DNA of 64,000 nucleotides from CALDTK01 sp965215115. GTDB lineage: Bacteria; Bacteroidota; Bacteroidia; Chitinophagales; Saprospiraceae. Within the stretch, counting starts at the first letter, position 1. Each line of letters begins with the position of its first letter. Below the pieces are notes generated by a model. The model had not been told where the DNA came from, did no database searches, and saw only the letters and a list, made by a program, of their open reading frames with translations. The DNA is taken from positions 1,922,001-1,986,000 of the forward strand of contig OZ244050.1 of the NCBI GenBank assembly GCA_965215115.1, in the 5' to 3' direction. The position numbers and the translations under genes are program-made. This document shows, one piece after another, positions 18,426 through 26,904 of this stretch.

Positions 18426-20552
18426 TTATTGCAGGGCATACGCCACGTAAGCGTCCCCGCGCCGCTCGCTCATCTTCCCACCGCCGGCGGCGATCAGGAT
18501 GTACTGCCTACCGTTGTGCTCGTAGCTGGCGGGGGTGGCCACGCCGTCGAAGGGTAGCGTCGTTTGCCACAGTTCGGTACCGGTCGCGAGGGAGAAGGCC
18601 CTAAACTTGGCGTCCGTCGTGGCGCCGATGAAGACGAGGCCGGTGGCGGTGATCAGGGGGCCGCCGTAGTTGGCGGTGCCGGTGAGGGAGTCCCCGCGGC
18701 TCGCCCACACGGAGTCCACGCCGAGGGGCCGCTGCCAGGCGATCGTCCCGGCGTTGAGGTCGTAGCGCGTGAGCGTCCCCCAGGGCGGACGCACCGCCGG
18801 GTAGCCTTCGCGGTCGGCGAACCAATCGTAACCAGTGTGCGCGTAGCCCCGCTCCTGCCCCGCGGGCGCCCCCGCGTCAACGGGGAGGTCGAGCAGGTAG
18901 CGCGCCAGCTGCTCGAGGGTCTCCTCGCCGAGGAACCCGAACGCCGGCATGGCCCCGCGGCCGTGCGCGACGAAGCTGGCGAGTGTGGCCTGCGTGTACG
19001 TCGCCGTGAGCGCCTGGCGCTGCACGTTCGGGATGTTGCCGTGGAACGTCCCACCCGCGCGGTCGGTGCCGTGGCAACTGGCGCAGTAGCTCACGTAGGC
19101 GCGCTCGCCGGGGTTCGCGATGCCGGCCTCTTCGCGGAGCCGCACGACGCTCGGGTGGACGTTGGCGTTGAGGACGAGCGTCCCGGACCCGGGCACCGTC
19201 CCGGCGCCCCCCCAATTGGCCCCGCCGTCGTACCCGGGGGACATGAGCGTGCCGCCGAGGCTCGGGGGGGTAAACAGGCCTTTCCTGAGCGCGGCGAAGT
19301 GAGCCCTGACGCTGTCGTAGCCGGCGGCCCTCGGGTGGAGGTCGGCCTCGGTGAGGGTCTGCGGGACGAAGGGCGGCAGCGCGCTGTGGGGTTGCGTCGC
19401 GGAGGTCTGCTCGCCGGGGATGTCGCTCGCGGGCGCGGGCCGCTCGTGGATGTCGTACAGGGGCTCGCCGGTATCGCGGTCGAAGACGTAGAGGTAGCCG
19501 AACTTCGTAGGCTGCGCGACGGCGTCGATCGTTCGGCCGCCGCGGCGCACCTCCACGAGCGTCGGCGGCGAGGGCAGGTCGTAATCCCAGACATCGTGGT
19601 GGATGAGTTGCCGGTGCCAGCGGCGCTCGCCGGTGGCGGCGTCGAGGGCGAGGAGGCTGTTGGCGTAGAGGTTGTCGCCGAGGCGCCGGCCGCCGTAGAA
19701 GTCGTCGACGGCCGTGCCCGTGGGCACGAACACTGTCCCGCGCGCCTCGTCGAGCGACATGCCGCACCAGTTGTTGGCCCCGGCGGCGGCCGCGAGCTGC
19801 TCAGGGTCCCAGGTCGCCGCGGCCGGGTCGCCGTCGTCGGGGATGTTCCCGAAGCGCCACGCGAGCTCGCCCGTGCGTAGGTCGTAGGCGCGGATGCACC
19901 CGCGGACGGCGGGGTGGCGCTCGGCGGTCATGAAGCCGAGGATGACGAGGTCGCGGTAGATGACCCCGGGGGTCGTGACGGCGAGCTGGTCGGAGAGGGA
20001 TACGCCACCGAGGCCGTCGCGGAGGTCGACCGCGCCCCCGTCCCCGAAGTCCGGTCGGAGCTGCCCCGTAGCCGCGTCAAGGAGATAGATCCGGTCGGCC
20101 ACCGCCCAGACGACGTTGAGTCCGGCGGCGGGGTCGCGCCACAGGTGCATCCCGCGCGACTGCCCCGTCCAGGTTTCGGCGGCGCCGTCGGCGAAGGGCG
20201 CAAACCGCCACAGCTCCTCGCCCGTGCCCGCGTCGAGGGCCGCGAGCGCGAGCCCGGCCGTGATGACGTACACGCGGCCGTCGCCGTAGAGCGGGTTGCA
20301 CTGTACGCGCGTGCCGTCGGTCGCGTCGCCGCTGTGGTACGTCCACGCGACCCCGAGGCGGTCGAGCGCCGCGCTGTCGATCTCGGTGAGGCCGGAGTAG
20401 TGGCGCCGGCCTTCGTCCCCGAGGTAGGCACCCCAGGAGTCGTACGTTTTGCCGGAAGGCGCACCACAGCCCACGACACCGCCCACGCCACAGCACACGA
20501 GACCCAGTGCGAGACAGCGGAAGGAAGATTTGCGTGGGAGCCCTCGAAACAT
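18426..20552 (-). CDS. PQQ-dependent dehydrogenase with cytochrome c domain, lipoprotein
   Basis: 708 residues. Starts with a lipoprotein-type signal (LVCCGVGGVVGCG). PQQ-enzyme beta-propeller repeats follow: WGAYLGDEGRRHYSGLTEID, LAALDAGTGEELW, LALDAATGERRWHRQ, YLYVFDRDTGEPLYDI. A haem c domain with CASCH near residue 488 and an axial-Met-like GAMPAFG lies before the last propeller blades (LGVDSVWASRGDSLTGTANYGGPLITATGLVFIGAT). Such quinoproteins oxidise alcohols or aldoses in the periplasm and pass electrons to the haem. PQQ synthesis genes are not in the window. ATG chosen because a TACCTTTA box ends five bases upstream. Confidence 0.9.
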   Translation of the reverse strand: MFRGLPRKSSFRCLALGLVCCGVGGVVGCGAPSGKTYDSWGAYLGDEGRRHYSGLTEIDSAALDRLGVAWTYHSGDATDGTRVQCNPLYGDGRVYVITAGLALAALDAGTGEELWRFAPFADGAAETWTGQSRGMHLWRDPAAGLNVVWAVADRIYLLDAATGQLRPDFGDGGAVDLRDGLGGVSLSDQLAVTTPGVIYRDLVILGFMTAERHPAVRGCIRAYDLRTGELAWRFGNIPDDGDPAAATWDPEQLAAAAGANNWCGMSLDEARGTVFVPTGTAVDDFYGGRRLGDNLYANSLLALDAATGERRWHRQLIHHDVWDYDLPSPPTLVEVRRGGRTIDAVAQPTKFGYLYVFDRDTGEPLYDIHERPAPASDIPGEQTSATQPHSALPPFVPQTLTEADLHPRAAGYDSVRAHFAALRKGLFTPPSLGGTLMSPGYDGGANWGGAGTVPGSGTLVLNANVHPSVVRLREEAGIANPGERAYVSYCASCHGTDRAGGTFHGNIPNVQRQALTATYTQATLASFVAHGRGAMPAFGFLGEETLEQLARYLLDLPVDAGAPAGQERGYAHTGYDWFADREGYPAVRPPWGTLTRYDLNAGTIAWQRPLGVDSVWASRGDSLTGTANYGGPLITATGLVFIGATTDAKFRAFSLATGTELWQTTLPFDGVATPASYEHNGRQYILIAAGGGKMSERRGDAYVAYALQ

Positions 20553-20557
20553 AGCAG

Positions 20558-20571
20558 TAAAGGTAGCTTCG
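20558..20571. promoter_or_regulatory. Overlapping divergent -7 boxes
   Basis: On the minus strand TACCTTTA (20565-20558) lies five bases before the ATG of the PQQ dehydrogenase. On the plus strand TAGCTTCG (20564-20571) lies four bases before the ATG at 20576. The two boxes share bases 20564-20565, so RNA polymerase probably cannot occupy both at once. Confidence 0.55.
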
Positions 20572-20575
20572 GCCC

Positions 20576-21010
20576 ATGCGGGACGGCCTGGTACTCGATG
20601 AAGACCTGGGGGAGCTGGAAGGTTTGCGGGACGCGAGAGTGGAGGCGGCTTTCGCCAAAACGCGGGTCGCGGCGGCGTGGGCGGCGATAGCGATGGCGGT
20701 GCCTTTGCTAGGCTCCTGCGGACTGCTGATCGTCGGGCTGCTCGTTGGGGGGTGGGGTGCTATTGACCTCGGCTCCGTAGCGGGCATGGCAGCGGCGACC
20801 GTGCTCGGCGGCATCTGGGGCTTCACGGCGCTGTCGCTGTGGCGCGCGAGCGGGGCGGTGCTCGGGCGTGGACTCCCCGACCCCGGGCCGGTCGGCGTCG
20901 ACCCCCACGCGGTAGCATCCCTGCGGAAGGCCCTGTTCGGCGCTGTGACCTTCATCGCGGCCCTCATCGCGCTGACGGTTGCGTTCAGCTTCCTAGTTTC
21001 TGATTTATGA
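20576..21010 (+). CDS. Small membrane protein, unknown function
   Basis: 144 residues. After a charged N-terminal helix (LDEDLGELEGLRDARVEAAFAKT) there are three hydrophobic segments of membrane length, near residues 35-60, 65-88 and 118-140. No family recognised. First of three overlapping or closely spaced genes; its stop overlaps the next ATG by four bases. The element at 20648 codes FAKT just before the first membrane helix. Confidence 0.65.
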   Translation: MRDGLVLDEDLGELEGLRDARVEAAFAKTRVAAAWAAIAMAVPLLGSCGLLIVGLLVGGWGAIDLGSVAGMAAATVLGGIWGFTALSLWRASGAVLGRGLPDPGPVGVDPHAVASLRKALFGAVTFIAALIALTVAFSFLVSDL

Positions 21011-21408
21011 CCGACACCGACGCCTACTCGACGCTCTCGGCCGAACCGTCCGCCGCGGTGGTGGCCGACCTGCACCGCGTGGGAGAGGTAGCGCTCGTGC
21101 TCGGGGTCTTCGGCCTGTTCTGTTGCGTAATCACGGCGGCGGGGGGAGTGGTGCTCACGTTAGGTAGTTTGCAAAACGACCGCCCCGGGTCGATTGAATA
21201 CCTAGGCATAGCGTGGCTGTGGGTGGGGCAGGCGGCGGCTACCTATTTCTGTTGGTACGCCACACGGGTTCGTCCGCGGATGAGGCTCGGGTCTAAGCAC
21301 GGGAGCGCTACGCATTACGCAGCGGCATTCGAGTGCCTGCGACGTATGCTGCTGGGGCTGAGTGCCGCCATCCTCTACCTGTTGGTTTCCGCGATTTACG
21401 CGATGTAA
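21007..21408 (+). CDS. Small membrane protein, unknown function
   Basis: 133 residues with membrane-length hydrophobic segments near 28-52 (VALVLGVFGLFCCVITAAGG), 62-85 and 110-132. Architecture resembles its upstream neighbour, suggesting a pair of related subunits, but sequence similarity is not obvious to me. Start overlaps the upstream stop. Confidence 0.65.
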   Translation: MTDTDAYSTLSAEPSAAVVADLHRVGEVALVLGVFGLFCCVITAAGGVVLTLGSLQNDRPGSIEYLGIAWLWVGQAAATYFCWYATRVRPRMRLGSKHGSATHYAAAFECLRRMLLGLSAAILYLLVSAIYAM

Positions 21409-21410
21409 CC

Positions 21411-21629
21411 GTGGACTACTATCGCGTGCGCCTCGGCGAGCAGGCCCTCGTGCCGGAGGAAGTGGTGTGGGCGCCGCGCGAAGGACAGGGTGACGCCGTA
21501 CGGGTGATTGTCGTTTTGCCGAAAGGCGTACGAGGCAGGCAGTACGTCTACGTCGACGTGCGGGCCTCCGCCGATGCGGACGATGACGCTTACGAAGGGC
21601 GCGGCGTGATTCCGGTATTGGTGCAGTAG
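21411..21629 (+). CDS. Small soluble protein, unknown function
   Basis: 72 residues from GTG at 21411, two bases after the preceding stop. Mostly beta: DYYRVRLGEQALV, DAVRVIVVLPKGVRGRQYVYVDVRA, ending EGRGVIPVLVQ. No family recognised. The frame is also open upstream, but that part overlaps the preceding gene. Its middle is the hairpin element at 21513 (coding VLPKG), and another copy with a GCG/CGC stem sits just after the stop at 21629-21643. Confidence 0.5.
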   Translation: MDYYRVRLGEQALVPEEVVWAPREGQGDAVRVIVVLPKGVRGRQYVYVDVRASADADDDAYEGRGVIPVLVQ

Positions 21630-21648
21630 CGTTTCCGCAAAACAGCCT

Positions 21649-22764
21649 TTATAGTTTCACGAATACCTTCCGTCGGTACATGACGTAGGCCACGCTCCAA
21701 CATATGCTGACGACAAAAACGGCGAACAGCAGTGAGGCCAACTTCGGCACGGGGACGATGGCGCTGAAGACGTCGCGGAAGAGCCAAGCGTAGAGGTTGG
21801 TGGTCTCGCCGGCGGCGTCGGCCCACTTGATGCGCAGGGCCGTCTTGACGAGCACCCCCGAGAGCACGTAAACGATGAGTGGATTGCTGCCGAAGTGCAC
21901 GAAGGGCGTCGCCCAGCGCCGGTAGCCCAGGCCGTCGACGAACCAGATCAGCAGCGCCAGTACACCCGTCGCGATCCCGGACGTGTAAACGGCGTAACTG
22001 CTGGTCCACAGTGGCTTGTTGATCGGCAACAGCAGGCCCCAGGCGAGGCCGATGGCGACGAGGGCGAAGCCGAAGAGGAGCAGTGACTTCACCGGTGTCT
22101 CCGGTTTTGGCGTAAGCCGTATCCGCCGGCCGACGCAGGCCCCGAGCAGCATGTTGATGGCCGTGGCCACGAAGCCGACCAGCCCCTCCGGGTCGAACGG
22201 TACGCCGAAGCCCTCGTACATGTGACTCGGGCCGATGGTAGCGAGGTCGACGGCGCGCTTGACGTTGCCCTCGAGACTATAAGGGTCCGCGCGCCCGCCG
22301 AAGTAGAGCAAGCCCCAGTACCCGAGCCCGAGCGCCGCCACTACCGCGAGCCACCGCCGCGGCGGGACGAGCACACACAGCGTTGCCGCAAAACCGTAGG
22401 CGAGGGCGATGCGCTGGAGCACGCCGTAGACCCGGAGCTCGCCGAGGGCGTGGTCGTAGAACGGGAAGTAGTTGAGCAGCAGGCCGACCAGAAAGATCGA
22501 GGCCGTGCGGCGGGCGATCTTGCCGAGTGCCGAGCCCGTGACGCGCGACAGTGAGAAGTACATCGAGACCCCGACGATGAACGTGAAGCTCGGGAAGACA
22601 AGGTCCGTGAGGGTGCACCCGTGCCACTCGGCGTGGAGGAAGGGCGCGTAGACGTGGCTCCAGCTGCCGGGGGTGTTGACGAGGATCATCAGGGCGATGG
22701 TGAGGCCGCGCAGGATGTCGAGGGCGAGGAGGCGCTGGGGGGCGGGGGCGGTGGTGATGGGCAC
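21649..22764 (-). CDS. DUF5009 / HGSNAT-like membrane acyltransferase
   Basis: 371 residues from GTG. Polytopic, about ten transmembrane helices. The N-terminal block RLLALDILRGLTIALMILVNTPGSW with HAEWHGCTLTDLVFPSFTFIVGVSMYFSLSR matches the heparan-alpha-glucosaminide N-acetyltransferase-like family (NagX/DUF5009), members of which acetylate amino sugars across the inner membrane or assist their uptake. The start is supported by TACCTTCC five bases upstream. Elements at 22104 (GTAA loop) and 22380 (GCG/CGC stem, GCAA loop). Confidence 0.85.
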   Translation of the reverse strand: MPITTAPAPQRLLALDILRGLTIALMILVNTPGSWSHVYAPFLHAEWHGCTLTDLVFPSFTFIVGVSMYFSLSRVTGSALGKIARRTASIFLVGLLLNYFPFYDHALGELRVYGVLQRIALAYGFAATLCVLVPPRRWLAVVAALGLGYWGLLYFGGRADPYSLEGNVKRAVDLATIGPSHMYEGFGVPFDPEGLVGFVATAINMLLGACVGRRIRLTPKPETPVKSLLLFGFALVAIGLAWGLLLPINKPLWTSSYAVYTSGIATGVLALLIWFVDGLGYRRWATPFVHFGSNPLIVYVLSGVLVKTALRIKWADAAGETTNLYAWLFRDVFSAIVPVPKLASLLFAVFVVSICWSVAYVMYRRKVFVKL

Positions 22765-22769
22765 GGGTG

Positions 22770-22777
22770 GGAAGGTA
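22770..22777 (-). promoter_or_regulatory. -7 box TACCTTCC for the DUF5009 gene
   Basis: Same octamer and same five-base spacing to a GTG start as at 8064-8071. Confidence 0.6.
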
Positions 22778-22817
22778 GGGGTTGGGACCGCCTCCGGAAC
22801 CTACGCACAGCACAGCG

Positions 22818-23832
22818 TCACCACCCTCGCTTCTGCACACCCAGCGGGTACGCCACCACTACTTCAGTCGTCGTCAACCGAACGAAGTATCTCGTGCTCG
22901 AAAGCCCCGAAATAGACAAGCTCACGTCATTGCGCCCGACAACAAGCTGAACGCCTTGTCGCGCCACCACCCGCCCGACAACATCCACCACCGTGAGTTC
23001 CGCAGGTCCGGCCGCCGCAGCCTCGTAGCGCACCGTGCACACATCCACTGCCGGATTCGGGAAAATACTCAACGCCGACGCACGCGCCACTTTAGCCACG
23101 CCCGTCACCGTGGACTCAAGTTCGAGGACGGTAGCGAAGTCCGTGACGCCTAGCGTAATCTTATTGCCGTCAATGGTCAGTGGCGTGCGCTCGAAGTTGA
23201 AGTCGGACCCATAGCTGTACGGCATCACGCGCTTGATGCTGGCTGGCAGGCTGATACTCGTCGGCATGGGCGGAAGCGGCCTTGAAGGCCCGGTCGATGT
23301 CCTTCATCATGGCGATGGTCCCCTTGACGATGCCGTCGTTGCCCTGCTGCCAGCCCTGGCCTTTGTAGCTGATCTTGAAGCGGTCGGCCTTCCAGAAGAG
23401 GTCCGGCTCGTTGGGTCCCTCGATGGCGTCGATGCGGTAGCCGGCGGCGAGTTGGGCCTTGAGCCTGGCGAGCAGAGCGGCCACGGTCGCGTCGTTGCCA
23501 TCGGTGTTGCGGGGGATGGTCGCCATGAAGGTGCTGCCGATGCCCGCGGCGGTGAGGTCGCCGAGGCGATTGTAGACCCCGTCGCGCACGTGCTTGATCC
23601 CCGACGCCTTCAGCCTCGCGAATACGGTGTCGTAGGCGTAGAAATAGGGCGTGTCGGTGTAGTCCCAGTGGGTGCAGACCCCGATGGAATTAACGAAGTC
23701 GTTGGCGCGGCGGGCCTGGACCTGGGCGTCGGCGGGGAGTTGCAACGCGAGTGCGAAGCCGCTAATAATGAGCATCGCCAGGCGGCGGAGCTGGAGCGGC
23801 GGACAGTAGGGGACGAGAGTCATCTTCAGCAA
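22818..23832 (-). pseudogene. Broken secreted glycoside-hydrolase-like gene with T9SS domain
   Basis: The upstream part (23832 to about 23200) gives a signal peptide and a TIM-barrel start (VNSIGVCTHWDYTDTPYFYAYDTVFARLKASGIKHVRDGVYNR, AIEGPNEPDLFW) and then runs into a stop in the wrong frame. The downstream part in another frame gives SYGSDFNFERTPLTIDGNKITLGVTDFATVLELE and a C-terminal type IX secretion sorting domain (LSIFPNPAVDVCTVRYE to the end). Together they make only ~330 residues, shorter than expected for the barrel plus linker, so an internal deletion as well as a frameshift near 23200-23270 is likely. A remnant of another exported polysaccharide-acting enzyme. Confidence 0.75.
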
Positions 23833-23939
23833 GGTCGGTAAAAAAAACCGTACAAAGGCACGAGTAGGTGCGGTGACAGCAGTTTACGATCTGCCGAGTC
23901 GGCGGGCAGGACCTGGGAATCCTAGCCTAAACGCGAAAT

Positions 23940-24248
23940 CTACGTACGCAAAGGCTCGATACGCTCCAATTCGACCCGCTCCTTCGCGAGCGCCTCGTAC
24001 AAATCCACCCGCTGCTGGAGGCCGAGCCAGAACTCCACGCTCGTCCGAAAATACTTCCCGAGCCGCAAGGCCATAGATGGTGTCACGCGTCGCTGTCCCC
24101 GGACCACCTCATTGAGTCGCTGGTAAGGCACCCCGATGCTCCGGGCCACCTGTTGCTGCGTGATGCCGTGCGGGCGGATAAAATCCTCGAGCAAGATCTC
24201 GCCCGGGTGAATGGGCGGCCGGTGTTTAGGTAGGCGGGAGGAGGGCAT
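23940..24248 (-). CDS. higA: HigA-family antitoxin / HTH regulator, without HigB
   Basis: 102 residues from ATG at 24248. Starts MPSSRLPKHRPPIHPGEILLEDFIRPHGITQQQVARSIGVPYQRLNEVVRGQRRVT, the XRE helix-turn-helix of HigA addiction antidotes (PF01381-type), followed by ALRLGKYFRTSVEFWLGLQQRVDL. HigB normally lies just upstream; here only 124 bases separate it from the adenosine deaminase start and no toxin ORF fits. It is thus an orphan, perhaps kept as a regulator. TACTTTGC lies five bases before the ATG. Confidence 0.85.
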   Translation of the reverse strand: MPSSRLPKHRPPIHPGEILLEDFIRPHGITQQQVARSIGVPYQRLNEVVRGQRRVTPSMALRLGKYFRTSVEFWLGLQQRVDLYEALAKERVELERIEPLRT

Positions 24249-24253
24249 TATGA

Positions 24254-24261
24254 GCAAAGTA
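24254..24261 (-). promoter_or_regulatory. -7 box TACTTTGC for higA
   Basis: TACTTTGC on the minus strand, separated by five bases from the start at 24248. Close to the classic TAnnTTTG. Confidence 0.55.
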
Positions 24262-24359
24262 CGGTAGAGCTACCACGTGGGAGCAAGGTTGGTCCAATCA
24301 TTTACCCGGGGCCCGGGGGCGCACTGGCGGAGCCAGCCAAACGCGCCAACCGCGCTGCC

Positions 24360-24367
24360 TACCTTCC
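24360..24367 (+). promoter_or_regulatory. -7 box TACCTTCC for add
   Basis: Five bases before ATG 24373, identical octamer and spacing to those at 8064 and 22777. Confidence 0.6.
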
Positions 24368-24372
24368 ACCCC

Positions 24373-25335
24373 ATGCCCGACACCTCCCTGCGCTCCTACA
24401 TCCACGCCCTCCCCAAGGCCGAGCTCCACCTCCACGTCGAGGGTACCCTCGAGCCCGAACTCATGTTCGCCATCGCGGAGCGCAACGGCCTCACGCTGCC
24501 GTACGAAAGCGTCGACGCCCTCAGGGCGGCGTACGAGTTCAACAACCTCCAGGAGTTCCTCGACCTCTACTACGCCGGGGCGTCCGTACTGCTCACCGCC
24601 GAGGACTTCTACGACCTCACCCGGGCCTACCTCGCGCGGGTCGCGGCCGAGAACGTGCGGCACGTCGAGCTGATGTTCGACCCGCAGACCCACACCGAGC
24701 GCGGGGTGAGGTTCGGCGCGGTGGTCGACGGCATCACCTCCGCCCTGCGCGAGGCCGAGCGGCACTACGGCATGTCGACGCAACTCATCCTGTCTTTCCT
24801 GCGGCACCTCTCGGAGGCGGACGCCTTCGCGACCCTACGCGAGGCGGAGGGCTTTCGCCAAAACTTCGTCGGCGTCGGTCTCGACTCTTCCGAAGTCGGC
24901 AACCCGCCGAGTAAGTTTCGGAAGGTTTTTGCGGAAGCGAAACGGCAGGGCTACAGACTCACGGCACACGCCGGCGAGGAGGGTCCGGCGAGCTACATCC
25001 GCGAGGCGCTCGATCTGCTCCACGTCGAGCGCATCGACCACGGCAACCGCTGCCTCGACGACGACGCGCTCGTGGATCGCCTCGTCGATGAGCAGATCCC
25101 GCTGACGCTGTGCCCGCTGTCGAATGTCGCGCTGAAGGTGGTGCCGAGTCTGGAAGGCTACCCGGTCCAGGCGATGCTCGACCGCGGGCTGCTCGTCACG
25201 ATCCACTCGGATGACCCGGCGTACTTCGGGGGCTACCTCACGGACAACTACGTGGCCCTCGCCGAGGCCACCGGGATCGGGGAGGCGGGCTTGGCGCGCT
25301 TGGCGGAGAATAGTCTGGCGGCGCGGTGGGGGTGA
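24373..25335 (+). CDS. add: Adenosine deaminase
   Basis: 320 residues from ATG at 24373; the open frame extends upstream but the conserved N-terminus is LPKAELHLHVEGTLEPELM. Zinc ligands are in HLHVEG, in HAGEEG (with the catalytic Glu) and in the C-terminal IHSDDPAYFGGYLTDNY, whose Asp pair completes the site. Deaminates adenosine (or adenine-type substrates in some family members) in purine salvage. Two element copies, 24851 (coding FRQN) and 24925, sit in the loop region before and after the GVGLDSSEVGNPP strand. Confidence 0.93.
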   Translation: MPDTSLRSYIHALPKAELHLHVEGTLEPELMFAIAERNGLTLPYESVDALRAAYEFNNLQEFLDLYYAGASVLLTAEDFYDLTRAYLARVAAENVRHVELMFDPQTHTERGVRFGAVVDGITSALREAERHYGMSTQLILSFLRHLSEADAFATLREAEGFRQNFVGVGLDSSEVGNPPSKFRKVFAEAKRQGYRLTAHAGEEGPASYIREALDLLHVERIDHGNRCLDDDALVDRLVDEQIPLTLCPLSNVALKVVPSLEGYPVQAMLDRGLLVTIHSDDPAYFGGYLTDNYVALAEATGIGEAGLARLAENSLAARWG

Positions 25336-25367
25336 GGGTGGCGACCTTGAGTCCCCGGCGCCGCCGC

Positions 25368-26860
25368 TCACTCCGTCAATCTCCGTAGCGCGGTCTGCAT
25401 CGCCTCCACTCGCTCTGCGTGCTCTGAGGCTGATTGACCAACTCCCCCGGATCGGCGGCGAGGTCGTACAGTTGCGCCTGCGCCGAGACCCCGCTCCGGA
25501 TCTCCTTGTCGGTCGTGATCCAGTCGCTGAACCCCGGTCGCACCGGCCGATATACTTCCACGACCCTTGCCGCAGGAGCGTGAAGGCAGGAGGTAGTCCC
25601 GACCTGCCGTATCCCGCCCGCCAGGCCGCGAGGGCGTCACGGCTGTCGGGGGCGGCCCCGGGCTCGAGCCCGACGCCGACGAGGGCCGCGAGGCTGGCGT
25701 ACAGGTCGACCTGCGTCGCGAGCGCCGCGCTCGCCGTGCCGGCCGGTACGCGCGCGGGCCAGCGCACGATGGTGGGCACGCGGGTCCCGGCCTCGAGGGC
25801 GCTGTACTTCGCCACTCGCCGAAAGCGTCCGGCGGGGCGGTGGGCGCCGAGCTGCTCGACGGCCCCGTCGGCGTACGTCGTCGAGCAACGTGAAGAACCT
25901 CGGCGAGGCCGAGACTGTCGAGCTCGCCATGAGCGCGCCGACCATCGCGCCATCGCCGATGGCGTCCCCGCGCCAGCCCATGCCGCTGCGCCGCGGTAGC
26001 GCGGGTGCGAGAAGGCGCGGGACGTGGATGTCGTGGAAGGCGTACCCGTAGAGGAAGAAGGGCCGGTCGCGGTGGGCCTGCAGGAAGCTGCGGGCGCGTT
26101 GCCCGAGGGCATCGGCGAAGTCCTCGTCGCGCCAGCGCGCGGCCACGCCCCCGGTCTGGAAGCCGATGCGCGAGATGCCGTTTTGATGGCGCCGGCGTGC
26201 TGGACATCGGCCGCGTAGCGCGTTCGGGGTCCGTGAGGCCGGTCGGTTCGCCGGGGAAGGGCGTATTAGCGTACGGCGAGCGGGTCGGCGGGCGCGAGGC
26301 CGCGTACGCGACCCTGCTCCACGTAGACGGTCGGCACGCGGTCGCCGGTGGCCGGGATCAGGAAGTGGTAGCGAAGCCGACCTCGGCCGGGCCCGGGCGG
26401 ATGTCGCCACAGTCCACCACGCCGTCGCCGAGGCCGAGGTGCCATCCCGACGACGCCCGTGGCGTAGCCCGCGCGCTGGAGCACGGGAGGGTGGGCTCCA
26501 CCGGGATCAGCAGCGGGGCGTCGCCCGGGAGCACGGCCGCGGCCCTCGCCGTGAGCAGGGCCGTGAGGGCGTGCAAGTGGCCGCGGCGAGTGGGCCGGTG
26601 AGGCGCAGGCCCCCGGCGGCGAGCCTCGACCGCCGGCGGCGGCCCCGTAGCGCCCACTCGCCTGCCGAGATCGTCGACGTAGATGATCACGATGTTGGGG
26701 CGGGCGCCGGGGGGCGGCGTCTCGGCGCACGGGTTCGGCTTGCGCCAAAACCTGTGGGTCCGGCGTACGTACGCAGGCGAGTGCCGTTAGTAAGGCCGTG
26801 AGCATCACCACGGCCGCGGCGACGCCCGCGGGCCGGCGGCCGGGCGGTAGCTGTATCATG
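25368..26860 (-). pseudogene. Sulfatase remnant with many frameshifts
   Basis: Sulfatase-like pieces occur in order but in changing frames on the minus strand. An N-terminal lipoprotein-like signal (GVAAAVVMLTALLTALACVRTPD) begins near 26858; IIYVDDLGRR is near 26690; RDRPFFLYGYAFHDIHVPRL is near 26080; FTLLDD and EAGTRVPTIVRWPARVPAGTA follow, and GSWKYI is close to 25560. No frame runs through more than a few hundred bases. The conserved Cys/Ser active-site segment cannot be read in one frame. Either a decayed gene or an area of poor sequence. The hairpin element at 26738 is still intact. Confidence 0.7.
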
Positions 26861-26904
26861 GTCGATCGCGCGCGCCGGACTCCCAGGCGGGTTCGGCGAA
26901 ATTC

